Assembly: GCA_963803165.1 (NCBI GenBank)
Contig: CAWDLK010000002.1
Span: 1-64,000 of the forward strand
DNA from: Changshengia sp963803165
GTDB lineage: Bacteria; Chloroflexota; Dormibacteria; Aeolococcales; Aeolococcaceae
Length of the DNA stretch: 64,000 nt
Direction: 5' to 3'
The notes below the pieces were generated by a model. The model saw only the letters and a list, made by a program, of their open reading frames with translations, was not told the DNA's origin and searched no databases. Position numbers and translations under genes: made by a program. Shown here piece by piece: positions 37,513-46,018 of this stretch (positions are counted from its first letter, which is position 1; every line of letters begins with the position of its first letter).

Positions 37513-38470
37513 ATGCCGGCAGCAACCCTCCGCCAGCTGCTCGAGGCAGGTGTCCACTTCGGGCACCAGACCAGCCGGTGGAACCCCAAGATGCGCGACT
37601 ACATCTTCACGTCGCGCGACCGCGTCCACATCATCGACCTGGCCAAGACCCAGCGGATGCTGGACGACGCCTGCGACTACGTTCGCGATCTGGTGGCGGG
37701 AGGGCAGAAGGTGCTCTTCGTCGGCACCAAGAAGCAGGCTCAGGAACTCCATCGTCGAGGCCTGCGCGCGCACCGGCCAGCCCTACGTGGTGCACCGGTG
37801 GATGGGCGGGATGCTCACCAACTTCGCGGTGATCCAGCGCCAGCTGCGCCGCCTCGTCGACCTGCGCACCATGAACGAGCGCGGCGACTTCGAGCGGATG
37901 AGCGGCAAGGAGGCCAACGCCAACAAGGACGACCTGGAGCGGCTGGAGCGCAGCTTCGCCGGGATGGTCGAGATGAAGCGGCTCCCCGGTGCCCTCTTCG
38001 TCATCGACTGCAAGAAGGAGCGCCTCGCCGTCAACGAGGCCAACAAGCTCGGCATCCCCATCGTGGCGGTGGTCGACACCAACTGCGACCCGGACCTGAT
38101 CCAGCACGTGATCCCCGGCAACGACGACGCCATCCGCTCCTGCCGGCTGATGGTCAACGCCCTCTCTGAGGCCATCCTGGAGGGCCAGCGACTGCTCGGC
38201 GAGCGCGAGCTCCGCGAGCGCGAGGAGTCGGAGGCCGCGGCCGCCCGGGCGGCGCACGAGGAGGCGGAGAGCGCACGGCTGGCGGCGGAGGCCGCGGCAG
38301 CCGTGCCGGAGGACGCCGGCGAGGCTACGATGTCCGCGCCGAACGAGCCGGCCGGCGGGGAGGCCGCCGCCGAGGCCCCGAAGGCCCCGGCGCGCCGACG
38401 GACCCGAGCCGCCGCCGCCCCGAGCGGCGACACCGAGACGGCGCCCGCCGCCACCCCCGAGGAGAGCTAG
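37513..38470 (+). CDS. rpsB: 30S ribosomal protein S2, +1 frameshift in sequence
   Basis: S2 is read in two frames. ATG 37513, with a perfect AAGGAGG 6 nt upstream, starts LRQLLEAGVHFGHQTSRWNPKM and runs to VGTKKQAQ. One extra base at about 37741-37749 (CAGGAACTCC) then puts the rest, SIVEACARTGQPYVVHRWMGGMLTNF onward, in the next frame. Removing one A gives KKQAQDSIVEA, aligning without gaps to other S2 proteins (B. subtilis KKQAQDSVKEE). S2 is essential, so a sequence error is most likely. The corrected protein is 318 aa, with a C-terminal tail of about 80 Ala/Glu/Pro-rich residues. tsf follows with no gap. Confidence 0.92.
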
Positions 38471-39112
38471 ATGGCCGAGATCCCCGCCAGCCAGGTGAAG
38501 GAGCTCCGCGAGCTGACCGGAGCGCCGATGATGGATTGCAAGCGCGCCCTGGTGGAGTCCGGCGGTGAGATCGGCAAGGCCCAGGACTGGCTGCGGGAGC
38601 ACGGCATCGCGCGTGCCGCCAGCAAGGCGGGGCGCTCCACCGACCAGGGGGTGGTCGAGGCCTATCTCCACGGCGTCGGTGGCATGCCGCCCCGGGTCGG
38701 GGTGCTGATCGAGGTTGACTGCGAGACGGACTTCGCCACCGCCAGTGACGACTTCAAGCGCCTCGCCCGCGAGCTGGCCCTCCAGGTGGCCGGGGCCAAC
38801 CCCGTCTACGTGCGTCCCGAGGACGTGCCGGCGAGCGTGGTGGAGCACGAGCGGAGCGTCTACCGCGCCCAGGTCGAGGGCAAGCCGGAGGCGATGGTGG
38901 AGAAGATCGTCGAGGGCAAGCTGGCCGCCTTCTACGCCGAGGTCTGCCTCCTCGAGCAGCCCTGGATCCGCGACGAGAAGCACAAGAAGAAGGTCAAGGA
39001 GCTGGTCCAGGAGGCGGTCGCCAAGCTGAAGGAGAACATCACGGTGGCCCGCTTCGTCCGCTACGAGGTCGGGGTGACCTCGAGCGAGGGGGCGGGAGCG
39101 GAGCCCACGTGA
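38471..39112 (+). CDS. tsf: elongation factor Ts
   Basis: 213-aa nucleotide-exchange factor for EF-Tu. The N-terminal UBA-like part and signature VKELRELTGAPMMDCKRALVESGG are intact, as are EVDCETDFATASDDF and the C-terminal LLEQPWIRDEKHKKKVKELV. It is the compact form with one dimerisation subdomain (E. coli EF-Ts is about 283 aa). ATG 38471 abuts the rpsB stop, and its own stop overlaps pyrH (GTGA). Confidence 0.95.
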   Translation: MAEIPASQVKELRELTGAPMMDCKRALVESGGEIGKAQDWLREHGIARAASKAGRSTDQGVVEAYLHGVGGMPPRVGVLIEVDCETDFATASDDFKRLARELALQVAGANPVYVRPEDVPASVVEHERSVYRAQVEGKPEAMVEKIVEGKLAAFYAEVCLLEQPWIRDEKHKKKVKELVQEAVAKLKENITVARFVRYEVGVTSSEGAGAEPT

Positions 39113-39888
39113 GCCTGGAGACCGCCGGCGTGGACGTCACCGGGCCGGCGGCGGCGGACGGACGGCGTCCGGTGTTCAAGCGACTGGTGCTCAAGCTCTC
39201 CGGAGAGGCCCTGGTCGGCAGTGAGGCCTACGGGATCGACATGGAGACGCTGCGGCTGATCGCCCATCAGGTCCGGCGGGTGGTCGAGCGCGGCGTCGAG
39301 CTGGCCATCGTGGTCGGCGGCGGCAACATCATCCGGGGCAACGACATCAGCCGTCACGGGATCGACCGGGTCACCGGGGACTACATGGGGATGCTGGCCA
39401 CGGTCATCAACGCCCTCAGCCTGCGCGACGCGATCGAGGGTCTGGGCATGCAGTGCCGGGTCCAGAGCGCGATCGCCATGCAGCAGGTTGCCGAGCCCTT
39501 CATCCCGCTCCGGGCCATCCGTCACCTGGAGAAGGGAAGGGTGGTGATCCTGGCCGGCGGCCACGGCAGCCCCTTCTTCACCACCGACACCACCGCCGCG
39601 CTGCGCGCGGCGGAGATCGGCGCCGACGCGCTCCTCAAGGCGACCCAGGTGGACGGCATCTACACCGCCGACCCGCTCCGTGATCCCACCGCGACCCGAT
39701 TCGCCCATCTCTCCTACCTCGAGATGCTGAACCGCGGTCTCACGGTGATGGACAACACCGCCCTCACCCTCTGCATGGACAACCACATGCCGATCATCGT
39801 CTTCGACCTCCACGTCGAGGGCAACCTGGAGAGGGTGATCCTGGGCGAGGCGGTTGGCACCCGCGTCGACGCGGAGGGAGCCGCATGA
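39109..39888 (+). CDS. pyrH: uridylate kinase
   Basis: 259-aa hexameric UMP kinase. The core FKRLVLKLSGEALVGSEAYGID, VVGGGNIIRG, DYMGMLATVINALSL, and LLKATQVDGIYTADP are typical; the phosphate loop reads AGGHGSPFFTTDTTAALRA with His in place of the more usual Thr. About 20 extra residues precede the family start. GTG 39109 overlaps the tsf stop. The tsf-pyrH-frr order is conserved. Confidence 0.95.
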   Translation: MSLETAGVDVTGPAAADGRRPVFKRLVLKLSGEALVGSEAYGIDMETLRLIAHQVRRVVERGVELAIVVGGGNIIRGNDISRHGIDRVTGDYMGMLATVINALSLRDAIEGLGMQCRVQSAIAMQQVAEPFIPLRAIRHLEKGRVVILAGGHGSPFFTTDTTAALRAAEIGADALLKATQVDGIYTADPLRDPTATRFAHLSYLEMLNRGLTVMDNTALTLCMDNHMPIIVFDLHVEGNLERVILGEAVGTRVDAEGAA

Positions 39889-40478
39889 CCGAGCCCACCA
39901 AGGCCGAGGAGGCCCTCGCTCAGATCGAGGAGCGGCTGGTCGACGCCGAGATCCGCATGGAGAAGAGCGTCGACGCGCTGCACAAGGAGCTGGCCGGGAT
40001 CCGCACCGGGCGGGCCAGCCCCTCGCTGGTGGAGCGCCTCCAGGTCGAGGCCTATGGCGTGGCCACCCCCCTCCAGTCGCTCGCCGGCATCTCCACCCCG
40101 GAGGCTCGCCTGCTGGTGATCCGCCCCTACGACCGCACCGCCATCGGCGCGATCGAGAAGGCGATCCAGCGCTCCGACCTCGGCCTCACCCCGAGCAACG
40201 ACGGCCAGGTGATCCGGATCGTCATCCCCCAGCTCACCGAGGAGCGCCGCCACGACCTGAGCCGGCTCTGCGCCCGCCGGGCGGAGGAGGCCAGGGTGGC
40301 GGTGCGCAACATCCGCCGTGACGAGGTCGAGCACCTCCGCCGGGTCGAGAAGGAGGGCCACGTCAGCCGCGACGAGATCGAGCGCTCCCTCGCCCAGGTG
40401 CAGCACATCACCGACCAGTTCATCGCCAGGGTCGACGAGGTGGTCCGCAAGAAGGAGGCCGAGATCCTCGAGGTGTAG
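39885..40478 (+). CDS. frr: ribosome recycling factor
   Basis: 197-aa RRF, which splits post-termination ribosomes with EF-G. The three-helix bundle segments MEKSVDALHKELAGIRTGRASPSLV, PEARLLVIRPYDRTAIGAIEKAI and LTEERRHDLSRL are present, and VRKKEAEILEV ends the protein normally. ATG 39885 overlaps the pyrH stop. Confidence 0.96.
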   Translation: MTEPTKAEEALAQIEERLVDAEIRMEKSVDALHKELAGIRTGRASPSLVERLQVEAYGVATPLQSLAGISTPEARLLVIRPYDRTAIGAIEKAIQRSDLGLTPSNDGQVIRIVIPQLTEERRHDLSRLCARRAEEARVAVRNIRRDEVEHLRRVEKEGHVSRDEIERSLAQVQHITDQFIARVDEVVRKKEAEILEV

Positions 40479-40593
40479 GGTCCCGGTCGCCGGGGTCCGC
40501 GAGGTGCGCGGCGTCCCCTCCCCGCGGGGCGTGGGACACTACCGTCATCGCGCCGAAGAGGGCTTCGAGCCCGGCCGCCGTTCGAAGAGAGGC

Positions 40594-41364
40594 ATGTTCC
40601 GTCCACCCCCGCCCACCGCGATCCCCGAGCCGGCCCGTCCCGATCTGCCCCGGCACATCGGAATCATCATGGACGGCAACGGTCGCTGGGCCAAGCAGCG
40701 CCACCTCCCCCGGGTGGCCGGCCACCGCGCCGGCGTCCGGGCCATCCGGCAGGTCATGGAGGCGTGCAACGACGCCGGCGTCCACATCCTCACCCTCTAC
40801 GCCTTCAGCACCGAGAACTGGCGGCGCCCGGAGCGTGAGGTCAGCTCCCTGATGCGGCTCTTCCAGGAGACCATGGACTCCGAGGTCGGCGAGCTGGACG
40901 CCAAGGGGATCCAGCTGCGCATCATCGGCGACCGTTCCAAGCTCAGCCCCCGCCTTCGCGCGAAGGTGGACGAGTGCGAGGCCCGGACCGCCCACAACCG
41001 CGCCAACGTCCTCAACGTCGCCATCAACTACGGGGGACGGAGCGAGCTGGTCGAGGCGATCCGGGAGCTGGCCGCGGCGGGCGTGGACCTGCGCAGCCTC
41101 GACGAGGCGACCCTCGCGCGCGCCCTCTACACCGCGGGCCTGCCCGACCCGGACCTGATCATCCGCACCGCCGGTGAGCTGCGGGTCAGCAACTTCCTGC
41201 TCTGGCAGGGGGCCTACGCCGAGCTGCACGTCACCGACACCCTCTGGCCCGACTTCGGCCCCGCCGACGTGAGCGCCGCGCTCGGCGACTTCCGCTCGCG
41301 CCGGCGAACCTTCGGGCGGGTGGTGGAGGGCGCCGGCGCCGCCGCCGGCTCCGGAGCCGGGTGA
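40594..41364 (+). CDS. uppS: undecaprenyl diphosphate synthase
   Basis: 256-aa cis-prenyltransferase that makes the lipid carrier for cell-wall synthesis. Motif HIGIIMDGNGRWAKQR carries the catalytic Asp; HRAGVRAIRQVMEAC, LTLYAFSTENWRRP and the C-terminal PDPDLIIRTAGELRVSNFLLWQ are complete. ATG 40594 is preferred to the long open frame from 40318, which overlaps frr. GACACT at 40535-40540 may be a -10. The stop overlaps cdsA. Confidence 0.95.
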   Translation: MFRPPPPTAIPEPARPDLPRHIGIIMDGNGRWAKQRHLPRVAGHRAGVRAIRQVMEACNDAGVHILTLYAFSTENWRRPEREVSSLMRLFQETMDSEVGELDAKGIQLRIIGDRSKLSPRLRAKVDECEARTAHNRANVLNVAINYGGRSELVEAIRELAAAGVDLRSLDEATLARALYTAGLPDPDLIIRTAGELRVSNFLLWQGAYAELHVTDTLWPDFGPADVSAALGDFRSRRRTFGRVVEGAGAAAGSGAG

Positions 41365-42278
41365 CCACGCCCCCCGCCCAGCGCAGCCTCCGGGCGCTCG
41401 GCGCCACCGCCGACCTGCCCGTGCCCGCCACCGACGCGCCCGCGCCGGCCGCCGCCTTGCCCCGCCGGCGGATGAACCTGCTCCCCCGGCTGCTCTCCGG
41501 CGCGGTGCTGATCCTGCTCGCGGCCGCCATGATCTGGGTCGGAGGCGTGCCCCTCGACGCCCTGGTCGGGGTGGGCGCCGCGGTCGGGGCCTGGGAGCTC
41601 GCCGGGCTGCTGGCGCGGCTCCCCGTCCCCGCCCCGCGCTGGCTGGTGGTGGCCCTCAGCATCTGGCTGGCGGAGCGGGCGATCCTTCCCGGGGCGGGCG
41701 GCGACCTCGAGGTCATCCTCCCCGCCGCCCTGGCGGCCGGGGTGGCGGCGGGGGTGCTCCTGCGCTCCCCCTGGGAGGGCTGGGCGGCGGGTCTCGGCGG
41801 GGCGCTCTACGTGGGCTTCGGCCTGGGCAGCCTGCTCGGCCTCTACCACTGGCCGGGCGCCGCATCCGGGGTGGGGCTGCGCCTGCTCGCCATCGTGGTC
41901 GGGGCGGTGGTCGCCACCGACACCCTCGCCTACTTCACCGGGCACGCCCTCGGCCGTCACGCCTTCTTCGCGGCGATCTCCCCGCGCAAGTCCGTCGAGG
42001 GCGCGGTGGGCGGAGCGGTGGGGGGGATGCTGGTGGGCGGCATCGCCGGCAGCCTGGTGCTCTCGCTCAACCCGATCGTCGCCGTCGGCATGGGGCTGCT
42101 CATCTCGGTGGCGGCCGAGGCCGGTGACCTCGCCGAGTCGGCGCTGAAGCGCCAGGCGGGGGTCAAGGACTCGGGACGGCTGATCCCGGGGCACGGCGGT
42201 CTCCTCGACCGCCTCGACGGACTGCTCCTGGCCGGGCCGGCCGTATATTGCCTGCTGGTGCTCGTCGCCTTCCGGTGA
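41361..42278 (+). CDS. cdsA: phosphatidate cytidylyltransferase
   Basis: 305-aa polytopic membrane enzyme that makes CDP-diacylglycerol. After a Pro/Ala-rich cytoplasmic lead (about 45 residues) come roughly eight hydrophobic helices. The family signature near the C-terminus, SALKRQAGVKDSGRLIPGHGG and then LLDRLDGLLLAGP, is intact. GTG 41361 overlaps the uppS stop (GTGA). Confidence 0.94.
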   Translation: MTTPPAQRSLRALGATADLPVPATDAPAPAAALPRRRMNLLPRLLSGAVLILLAAAMIWVGGVPLDALVGVGAAVGAWELAGLLARLPVPAPRWLVVALSIWLAERAILPGAGGDLEVILPAALAAGVAAGVLLRSPWEGWAAGLGGALYVGFGLGSLLGLYHWPGAASGVGLRLLAIVVGAVVATDTLAYFTGHALGRHAFFAAISPRKSVEGAVGGAVGGMLVGGIAGSLVLSLNPIVAVGMGLLISVAAEAGDLAESALKRQAGVKDSGRLIPGHGGLLDRLDGLLLAGPAVYCLLVLVAFR

Positions 42279-42348
42279 TCCGGCACCGGGCATCGGCGAC
42301 CCGTCCCGCCCTCCACCTCACCGCGCCCCGGAGGCCGCCTCTCACCTG

Positions 42349-43524
42349 ATGGAGCCAAGCAAGCCCTCTCCGCCGCAGCGCCGCGTCGTGCTCCTCGGCG
42401 CCACCGGGTCCATCGGCCGGCAGGCCGTCGACGTGATCTCCCGCTTCCCGGAGCGCTTCCGCGTGGTCGGCGCCGTCGCCGGGCACGACGTGGCGGGGCT
42501 GCGCTCGCTGGCCGCCCGCCTGGGGATCCCGCGGGTCGCGGTGGTGGCCCCCGCCCCGGGGGCGGAGGTCCCGCCCGGCTGGGGGGTGGGGCTGGAGGCG
42601 GCCTGCGAGGTCGCCGCCCTGCCGGCCGACGTCGTCTGCGTGGCCATCACCGGGGCGGCCGCCCTCCGACCGACCCTCGCCGCCCTCGACGCCGGGACCA
42701 CCGTGGCCACCGCCACCAAGGAGGTCCTGGTGATGGCGGGCGAGGTGGTCCGGTCCCGGTCGCGGCTCTCCGGGGCGCGGATCGTCCCCATCGACAGCGA
42801 GCACTCCGCGCTCTGGCAGTGCCTGCGCGGCGAGGACCCGGGGAGCGTCCGCCGCCTGATCCTGACCGCGAGCGGAGGCGCCTTCCGCGATCGCGACCCG
42901 GCCACCCTCGCCGACGCCACCCCCGAGGAGGCGCTCCGGCATCCCACCTGGAACATGGGGCCGAAGATCACGATCGACTGCGCCACCATGATGAACAAGG
43001 GGCTGGAGGTGATCGAGGCCCACTTCCTCTTCGAGGTGGAGTACGGGCGCATCCACGTCCTGGTCCACCCGACCTCGGTGGTCCACTCCATGGTCGAGTT
43101 CTGGGACGGGGCGACCAAGGCCCAGATCGGGGCCCCGGACATGCGTGTCCCCATCGCCCTGGCTCTGGCCGACGGGGAACGGCTGCCCGGGGTGGCCGCG
43201 CCCGCCGACCTGCCCGCGGTGTCGCCGCTCGAGTTCCGCCCGGTGGACCCGGCACGGTTCCCCGCGCTCGGCCTGGCCCGCCGGGCGGGGGAGCGGGGCG
43301 GGGTGGTGCCGGCCGTGCTCAACGCCGCCAACGAGGTCTGCGTCGACGCCTTCCTGCACGGGGCCTGCCGCTTCGACCAGATCACCAGCCTGGTCGCGGA
43401 CGCCGTGGAGGCCGCGCCCCGGGTGGTCGGACCGTCGCTGGACGACGTCCTCGAGGCCGACGGCTGGGCGCGGCGCCGGATCGGTGAGGCGCTGGCCCTC
43501 CCGGCCGGGGGGACCCCGGGATGA
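42349..43524 (+). CDS. dxr: 1-deoxy-D-xylulose 5-phosphate reductoisomerase
   Basis: 391-aa NADPH-dependent enzyme, second step of the MEP isoprenoid pathway. Cofactor motif VVLLGATGSIGRQAVDVI; metal/substrate sites PIDSEHSALWQCL, LTASGGAFRD, and HPTWNMGPKITIDCATMMNKGLE are complete. The stop overlaps rseP (ATGA). With ispG downstream it places two MEP steps in this operon. Confidence 0.96.
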   Translation: MEPSKPSPPQRRVVLLGATGSIGRQAVDVISRFPERFRVVGAVAGHDVAGLRSLAARLGIPRVAVVAPAPGAEVPPGWGVGLEAACEVAALPADVVCVAITGAAALRPTLAALDAGTTVATATKEVLVMAGEVVRSRSRLSGARIVPIDSEHSALWQCLRGEDPGSVRRLILTASGGAFRDRDPATLADATPEEALRHPTWNMGPKITIDCATMMNKGLEVIEAHFLFEVEYGRIHVLVHPTSVVHSMVEFWDGATKAQIGAPDMRVPIALALADGERLPGVAAPADLPAVSPLEFRPVDPARFPALGLARRAGERGGVVPAVLNAANEVCVDAFLHGACRFDQITSLVADAVEAAPRVVGPSLDDVLEADGWARRRIGEALALPAGGTPG

Positions 43525-44804
43525 GCGGCCCTGGCGGCATCGTCGTCGCGATCATCGCCTTCCTGGTGCTGATCACCATCGTGGTGGTGGTCCACGAGGG
43601 GGGCCACTTCATCGTGGCCAAGCTCTCCGGCATCCAGGTCGACGAGTTCGCCGTCGGCTGGGGGCCGCGGGTGGCGAGCGTCAAGCGCGGCGAGACCGTC
43701 TACGCGCTGCGGGCCCTCCCGCTGGGTGGCTTCGTCCGGATGGCGGGGATGCTCGGCCTGGAGGGCGAGTCGGACGCCGGCGAGCGCAACTTCTACCGGG
43801 CGTCGAACCCCCGGCGGGCGGCGACCATCCTCGCCGGCGTGGTCTGCAACCTGATCTTCGGGGGCCTCTGCCTCAGCCTCGTCGCCGGCCAGCCCACCTC
43901 CTCGTACGTCCCGGCGGGGGAGCCCACCGCGCACGCCGGCCTGGTGAGCGGCGACGTGATCCTGAGCGTCGGGGGCCAGACCATCAGCTACGCCTCCACG
44001 ACGGCGACCGACGACGACTTCTACGCCGCGGTGCAGCAGAGCCGCGGCCAGGCCATCCCCGTCACCTATCAGGGCACCGACGGCGCCCGCCACACCGTCG
44101 GGGTCACCCCCGAGCTGGTCGTCTACGCCTTCGCCCAGCCCGGCAGCTTCCCCACCAACCTCGCCGGGCAGCCGCTGGTCATCACCTCCGTCGGCGGGGC
44201 CTCCCCCGGCACCGGCGACCCCGCCACCATCCTCGGGGCGGGGTCCGGCGTGACGATCAGCGGCTTCATCGAGGGTTCCAGCGGCAGCCGCTTCACCGAC
44301 GTCCAGATCTCGGGCGTCCGCGACGGCAACGGCAGCAGCACCGGCCACGCCCAGGCCGCCTGGCGGATCGGGTACGGGGCCCAGGTCCCGGGGGCGGCCC
44401 CGCTCCAGGCCTTGCGTGACGGGTTCGGGGCGATCCCGGGATTCGTCTCGGAGACGGCCGGGGTGCTCGGCCAGCTCTTCGTGCAGCCGGGGCAGGCGAG
44501 CCAGCAGCTCTCGGGGCCGGTCGGGATCGCCGCCGCGGCGGGCTCGGCGGTGCAGCAGGGCTGGGTCCAGTACATCTACCTGATCGGGCTGATCAGCCTC
44601 AGCCTGGGCTTCATCAACGTGCTGCCGATCCCCTTCCTGGACGGCGGGCGGCTGCTCTTCATCGCCATCGAGGCCGTCCGCCGGCGCCGGCTGGCGGCCA
44701 CCCCCCAGGCGGTCGCCATCGCCGTCAGCCTCGCCTTGATTATCCTGGTGATGGTGCTGATCACCCTCAACGACATCAACCACCTCTCCGGAGGCGTCCA
44801 CTGA
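43521..44804 (+). CDS. rseP: site-2 zinc metalloprotease RseP/RasP family
   Basis: 427-aa intramembrane protease. The HExxH zinc site is VVVHEGGHFIVAKL in the first helix, the third ligand is in NVLPIPFLDGGRLL near the C-terminus, and a PDZ domain (AGLVSGDVILSVGGQ) lies between. In related bacteria it cleaves anti-sigma factors and leftover signal peptides. Located between dxr and ispG as in many genomes. Confidence 0.94.
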   Translation: MSGPGGIVVAIIAFLVLITIVVVVHEGGHFIVAKLSGIQVDEFAVGWGPRVASVKRGETVYALRALPLGGFVRMAGMLGLEGESDAGERNFYRASNPRRAATILAGVVCNLIFGGLCLSLVAGQPTSSYVPAGEPTAHAGLVSGDVILSVGGQTISYASTTATDDDFYAAVQQSRGQAIPVTYQGTDGARHTVGVTPELVVYAFAQPGSFPTNLAGQPLVITSVGGASPGTGDPATILGAGSGVTISGFIEGSSGSRFTDVQISGVRDGNGSSTGHAQAAWRIGYGAQVPGAAPLQALRDGFGAIPGFVSETAGVLGQLFVQPGQASQQLSGPVGIAAAAGSAVQQGWVQYIYLIGLISLSLGFINVLPIPFLDGGRLLFIAIEAVRRRRLAATPQAVAIAVSLALIILVMVLITLNDINHLSGGVH

Positions 44805-44805
44805 G

Positions 44806-45981
44806 ATGAGACCCCCCAACCGGCGGCGCACCGTCCCCATCAACGTCGGTGGTGTGGTCATCGGGGGAGCTGCACCGATCTCGGTCCAGACCATGACCAA
44901 GACCCAGACCGAGGATCTGCGCGCCACCCTCGCCCAGATCGAGCGGGCGGCCGCGGCCGGCGCCGACATCGTGCGGGTCACCTGCGACACCCCCGAGGCC
45001 GGCCGGGTGATGCGCGACATCGTGCGCGGCTCGCCGGTCCCGATCGTCGCCGACGTCCATTACGACGCCCCGCGCGCCCTGGAGGCGCTGGAGGCGGGGG
45101 TGGCCTGCCTGCGGCTCAACCCCGGCAACATCACCAACTCGGCCAAGGTGGCCGACATCGCCCGCGAGGCCAAGGCCCGCGACGTGCCGATGCGGATCGG
45201 GGTCAACGCCGGCAGCATCCCGGGGCGCAAGGGGCTGGAGCGCGGCCGCGGCGGAAGCGTCGAGGAGACCGCCGAGCTGATGGTCGAGGCCGCCCTCGGC
45301 CACATCCGGATCCTCGAGGAGCTGGACTTCCACCAGATCAAGGTGTCGCTGAAGGCGTCGGACGTCGCCACCAACCTCGCCGCCAACCGCAGGTTCGCCG
45401 CCCTGGGCAACGGCTACCCGCTCCACCTCGGCCTGACCGAGGCGGGCCCGGTGGACACCGGCAGCATCAAGAGCGCGCTGGGCATCGGCATCCTCCTCAG
45501 CGAGGGGATCGGCGACACCATCCGGGTGTCGCTGGTGGGGGAGCCCGAGGACGAGGTGCGGGTGGCCCGGCAGATCCTGGCCAACCTGGAGGACAAGCCG
45601 AGCGGGCCCAACCTGGTCGCCTGTCCCACCTGCGGCCGCCTCGAGATCGACATGTTTCCCATGGTCAAGCGGGTCGAGGAGGCGATGCAGGGCATCCGGC
45701 GGACGCTCACCGTGTCGGTGATGGGCTGCGTGGTCAACGGCCCCGGCGAGGGGATGCACGCCGACATCGGGATCGCCGGCGGCAAGCACAAGGGGGCGCT
45801 CTTCAAGTCCGGCCGGGTTATCGCCTCGCTCCCCGAGGCAGAGCTGATCGACACCCTTGTCGCCGAGCTGCAGGCCATCGCCGCCGAGGACCAGGAGCTG
45901 CTGGCGGCCGGCAAGCAGCTGCCGGTGGGGCTGTCCGACGGCGCCGCGGCGCGCCCGCTCACCCCGCTGAGCGTCGTCTGA
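44806..45981 (+). CDS. ispG: 4-hydroxy-3-methylbut-2-enyl diphosphate synthase
   Basis: 391-aa iron-sulfur enzyme of the MEP pathway. The TIM barrel begins with RRRTVPINVGGVVIGG and SVQTMTKTQTEDL; ADVHYDAPRALEAL and LRLNPGNI are conserved. The [4Fe-4S] ligands are in LVACPTCGRLEIDM and VMGCVVNGPGE. It starts 1 nt after the rseP stop. Confidence 0.95.
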   Translation: MRPPNRRRTVPINVGGVVIGGAAPISVQTMTKTQTEDLRATLAQIERAAAAGADIVRVTCDTPEAGRVMRDIVRGSPVPIVADVHYDAPRALEALEAGVACLRLNPGNITNSAKVADIAREAKARDVPMRIGVNAGSIPGRKGLERGRGGSVEETAELMVEAALGHIRILEELDFHQIKVSLKASDVATNLAANRRFAALGNGYPLHLGLTEAGPVDTGSIKSALGIGILLSEGIGDTIRVSLVGEPEDEVRVARQILANLEDKPSGPNLVACPTCGRLEIDMFPMVKRVEEAMQGIRRTLTVSVMGCVVNGPGEGMHADIGIAGGKHKGALFKSGRVIASLPEAELIDTLVAELQAIAAEDQELLAAGKQLPVGLSDGAAARPLTPLSVV

Positions 45982-46004
45982 TCGCGTCCCCCCCGCGGGC
46001 CGGG

Positions 46005-46010
46005 TAAACT
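46005..46010 (+). promoter_or_regulatory. -10 box of proS (leaderless)
   Basis: TAAACT, 8 nt before ATG 46019; no ribosome-binding site and no clear -35. Confidence 0.45.
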
Positions 46011-46018
46011 CGGCGGCC

